From contig CM038918.1 of assembly GCA_021904315.1 (NCBI GenBank), positions 9,253,349 through 9,317,348 on the forward strand: a stretch of DNA of 64,000 bases. Direction: 5' to 3'. Of this stretch, positions 61,701-64,000 are shown one piece after another. Each line of letters starts with the position of its first letter. Positions within the stretch are counted from its first letter, which is position 1. The position numbers and the translations under genes are program-made. Below the pieces are notes generated by a model. It did no database searches. It was not told the DNA's origin and saw only the letters and a list, made by a program, of their open reading frames with translations. Origin of the DNA: Sphagnum magellanicum. Its lineage: Eukaryota; Streptophyta; Sphagnopsida; Sphagnales; Sphagnaceae.

Positions 61701-62444
61701 GTGTCTTCTTGTGAAGGAAGTAGTGTGTAGTGTTTTTGGTGGTACCATGATTCAATAGTTGAGAAGGACAGGCACAATGTGAAACTGTGCAGGCACAGGA
61801 AGCATGAAGGAGCTCATGTCTGCAATAATTCAACGTGTTGGTGATGATATTGATTGTTCTAGCCCTCTGCGTATTCTGGTATGTTCTCACACCCAACTTC
61901 AATGTCCCAACATTGCCAGCCCTGGCTGGGCTCTAAGTTGTGAATTTCTTGATGGATGTTTTGAGGGCTGTTTAAGGAGATGCCACATCAAAGACTTTGA
62001 GCCTTAGAGAACTGATACAATGGGGTTTTCTGCCTTCACAGTATGTTGATGATGAAGGGGATAAAGTTCTCCTGGCCACTGACAATGATCTCATGGCTGC
62101 TGTCAACTTTGCCAGCATGAGTGGCTCAAAGGTTAGTCTGCAGGTTCAATTAGTCCTGCTTGTTTTCAGTCGGGAGTTTCAAGATATACTATTCAAAAAT
62201 CTCAAAATCTGATTGCCATTCACTACTGAAGTAGAAATTTTTTGGTGGAATCCAGCCATTGACATTGCATATAGAAGAATCAACTGGGATCACAAGAACC
62301 AAGTGGAGATTTCCTGCACCGACAAATTCTCAAGGGGGAATCCAAGTAGATGGTTGGACACTTGGTCATTCACTTCTGGTGGCAGGTGCAGTCACTGCCA
62401 TCACAATTAGTGTGGTCATGCTACTCCACCGCTCTAATGCATAA
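58729..62444 (+). CDS. CBSCBSPB: CBS-CBS-PB1 domain protein with C-terminal membrane anchor (CBSCBSPB family)
   Basis: Fourteen exons (58729-58871, 59110-59275, 59452-59584, 59730-59897, 60110-60188, 60307-60423, 60537-60603, 60702-60807, 60895-60953, 61171-61274, 61501-61643, 61793-61878, 62042-62131, 62256-62444) join in phase into 549 residues, the usual length for this plant family. Four CBS repeats form two Bateman pairs. The first (about 55-180) has RLKLSKALTIPDTTTV, ACRRMATRRVDAALLTD, KVMTRNP and GKFRHLPVVEHGEVVALLDI. The second (about 230-345) has MNSVIITS, SKDVLMRVVAQGL, KVMTPNP and DGKFLHLPVVDQDG. Then come MLQKFWDSALAL, a Ser-rich linker, a PB1 domain (about 407-495: VFKLKLRSQDG, MKELMSAIIQRVGDDID, DDEGDKVLLATDNDL) and a terminal hydrophobic helix (about 524-544). 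CBS pairs usually bind adenosyl ligands and PB1 mediates protein pairing; ligand and partner are unknown. Exons 10 and 11 use AAG and TAG acceptors and are the least certain junctions. Confidence 0.92.
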
Positions 62445-64000
62445 AACATGCAAACCTTAATTTGTCAGTGTCCTGGATTCAGCAGCTGAGCATTGGTAGA
62501 ATGTTACCAAGCTTTTGAAGTACTTATACCAGCAGCTTCTGCTTATCAATTTTTATGTTGCAGATACTTGGCTAAGTTCGTAGCAATTCTGAAAAAGAAG
62601 CCAAATTAGTGTCAGTTATTGTATAGCATCATACCTTTGACAGTTGAATTCATGAAGACAGTAGAGTTCACATTTTGCCACATGAAGAAATTGGGTGAAA
62701 GCAGAAATCTGAGAACAGAAAAATCAACAGCGTTTTCTTTCATCTGTGTCTTTTTTCTACAGTCTACTCAGCACTCTAGATACCTTGGGTTCATTCACCT
62801 GTAATTGCCTGCCATGATGACCATTTTGTACACTTTGAAGTCACTAATCAGAAAAGCCTCAGACTAGTGATCTCCCGAGTACAAGGGAGTTTGCATGTGA
62901 GAGAGCTTGTGGAGCTTCAGCTACGTGCAAACCAGAAAGCTTTGGTCACTGGATCAGCAGGTGGTGTTGGGTGTTGTGGTCAAAGCTTTGTTCTACCATC
63001 TTCAAATTTTAACATGGTAAGCTCTACATTACATCATTCAACCTGTTACGTGATAAATCCTCTGATGTAAAACTTGTTCTTGGAAGAGAGATGAAGATGA
63101 TTTCTGTAGCTGTCAGCCAGTGTTAGTGAGTTCTTTCCTTTTTTTCATAACCGTCCAATGCTGGTTCTGGCTCATTTTTTATGTTCAGACTATCAGTCTT
63201 GTTCACAGGGGCTCAAACCTATGAAGCACTCGGTGGTCCTTAAAAGGGTGCTGCCAATGTATGTTTCAGTGGCAAAATATTGCCAAATTCCTCCTGCACA
63301 ACCCATTGGTTGGTATGGCAACCCATTGGAAACCGAGTGGCAACCAATGCATAAATTGCCTTAACCTGCCCCAGAAGCGGGCCAACCATGTATATTTTAA
63401 GCAGCAAAATGTCACCTAATACGCCTGCATGAAATGGGTCTGGTGAAGGGCAACCATTGACATGCCAAATTTGGGCGATCATCACTCTCTATTTTTCAGT
63501 GACAAAAAATTTCACCAAATTCCTCACATGAAATGGGTGTGGGGGACCAATTGCGCATCAAACTCGAAGGTTTCTTTCGAAGCAAAAATGGGCAAATGGC
63601 TGGAGGAATTGTGTCCTCCTTTGCCAAACTCACCATATACTACAACATTTTTTTAATGTATAATAATGCCCATGGGTGGTGGACATTCCCCCCAACATTT
63701 GGTGGGCAGGGGACATTCCTCAAGTATATTGGAATGTCCCTAGCCTGTGGACTTTACCCATTGTAAAACAACAGGCAAATGTTATGGAACCTAAACATAC
63801 GGAGATTATGAGGCATATAAGCAGGGGAGCATTCTTATGTCTACTGGTTAAGAGTGGACAAATCTTATGTTTAAATATCTTAGGTTGCTTAGAGGCTTAG
63901 TATCCCTCCCACTCTCATCTCAAGGAGTAGGAACAGCTCCCCCCACCTCTCCCTTTATTGAGGAGGTTTGAAATCCCTCCTCTTTTCTTGGAGGGATATT
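62445..64000. other. CBS-PB1 3' flank and spacer
   Basis: No gene recognised. From about 63255 to 63560 three diverged segments share a GTTTCAGTGGCAAAAT/TTTCAGTGACAAAAA-like start, an AAATTCCTC word and ATGAAATGGGT or a CCCATTGG counterpart, suggesting an old short tandem repeat (spacing about 100-130 bp). The last 100 bases are pyrimidine-rich (CTCCC, CCTCC). Confidence 0.45.

Noticed and set aside
1..64000. CRISPR array, bacterial operon or phage-like system
   Set aside because: Spliced genes, a eukaryotic tRNA gene and plant gene families show a plant nuclear genome; the tandem arrays lack the repeat-spacer layout of CRISPR.

Overview
This is nuclear DNA of a land plant. Multi-exon genes with GT-AG introns, a plant-type MsrA, a receptor-like kinase, a CBS-CBS-PB1 protein of the plant CBSCBSPB type and a eukaryotic tRNA-Glu all point that way. 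The background is AT-rich and gene-poor, full of micro- and minisatellites, tRNA-derived SINE-like pieces and decayed retroelement sequence, which suggests a medium to large genome. The exact lineage (fern, lycophyte, bryophyte or seed plant) cannot be fixed from this window.

Layout. 1-3380: AT-rich spacer with a dispersed repeat. 3766-5354: a complete three-exon methionine sulfoxide reductase A gene. About 6660-11950 and 18715-22680: two diverged copies of one segmental duplication. Each carries a minus-strand gene for a small SIN3-like protein with two paired-amphipathic-helix (PAH) regions, flanked by minisatellites on both sides. The first copy (8456-9310) is open from ATG to stop; the second (20159-20909) has lost its ATG and is frameshifted. 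22680-33600: no convincing gene, but several tandem, inverted and microsatellite repeats, including a near-perfect 94-nt palindrome. 35327-39938: an eight-exon receptor-like kinase with a signal peptide, a very short ectodomain, one membrane segment and an active-type kinase. 41012-41084: tRNA-Glu(CTC). 42710-43620: a nine-copy array of about 100 bp just upstream of a nine-exon 3-hydroxyacyl-CoA dehydratase-like gene (45117-48465). 49560-57950: gene desert with a decayed Ty3/gypsy-type gag relic and an inverted SINE pair. 58729-62444: a fourteen-exon CBS-CBS-PB1 gene behind a GC-rich promoter-like patch. 62450-64000: no gene recognised.

Gene models were built by hand from GT-AG sites, matching intron phase and family resemblance. 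In the MsrA, kinase, dehydratase and CBS-PB1 genes every exon junction keeps phase and the summed lengths give uninterrupted proteins of 284, 565, 229 and 549 residues. The genes are functionally unrelated housekeeping or signalling genes, not a pathway cluster. The most unusual content is the duplicated PAH gene with its satellite-flanked surroundings, the hairpin at 28.8 kb and the array upstream of the dehydratase gene.
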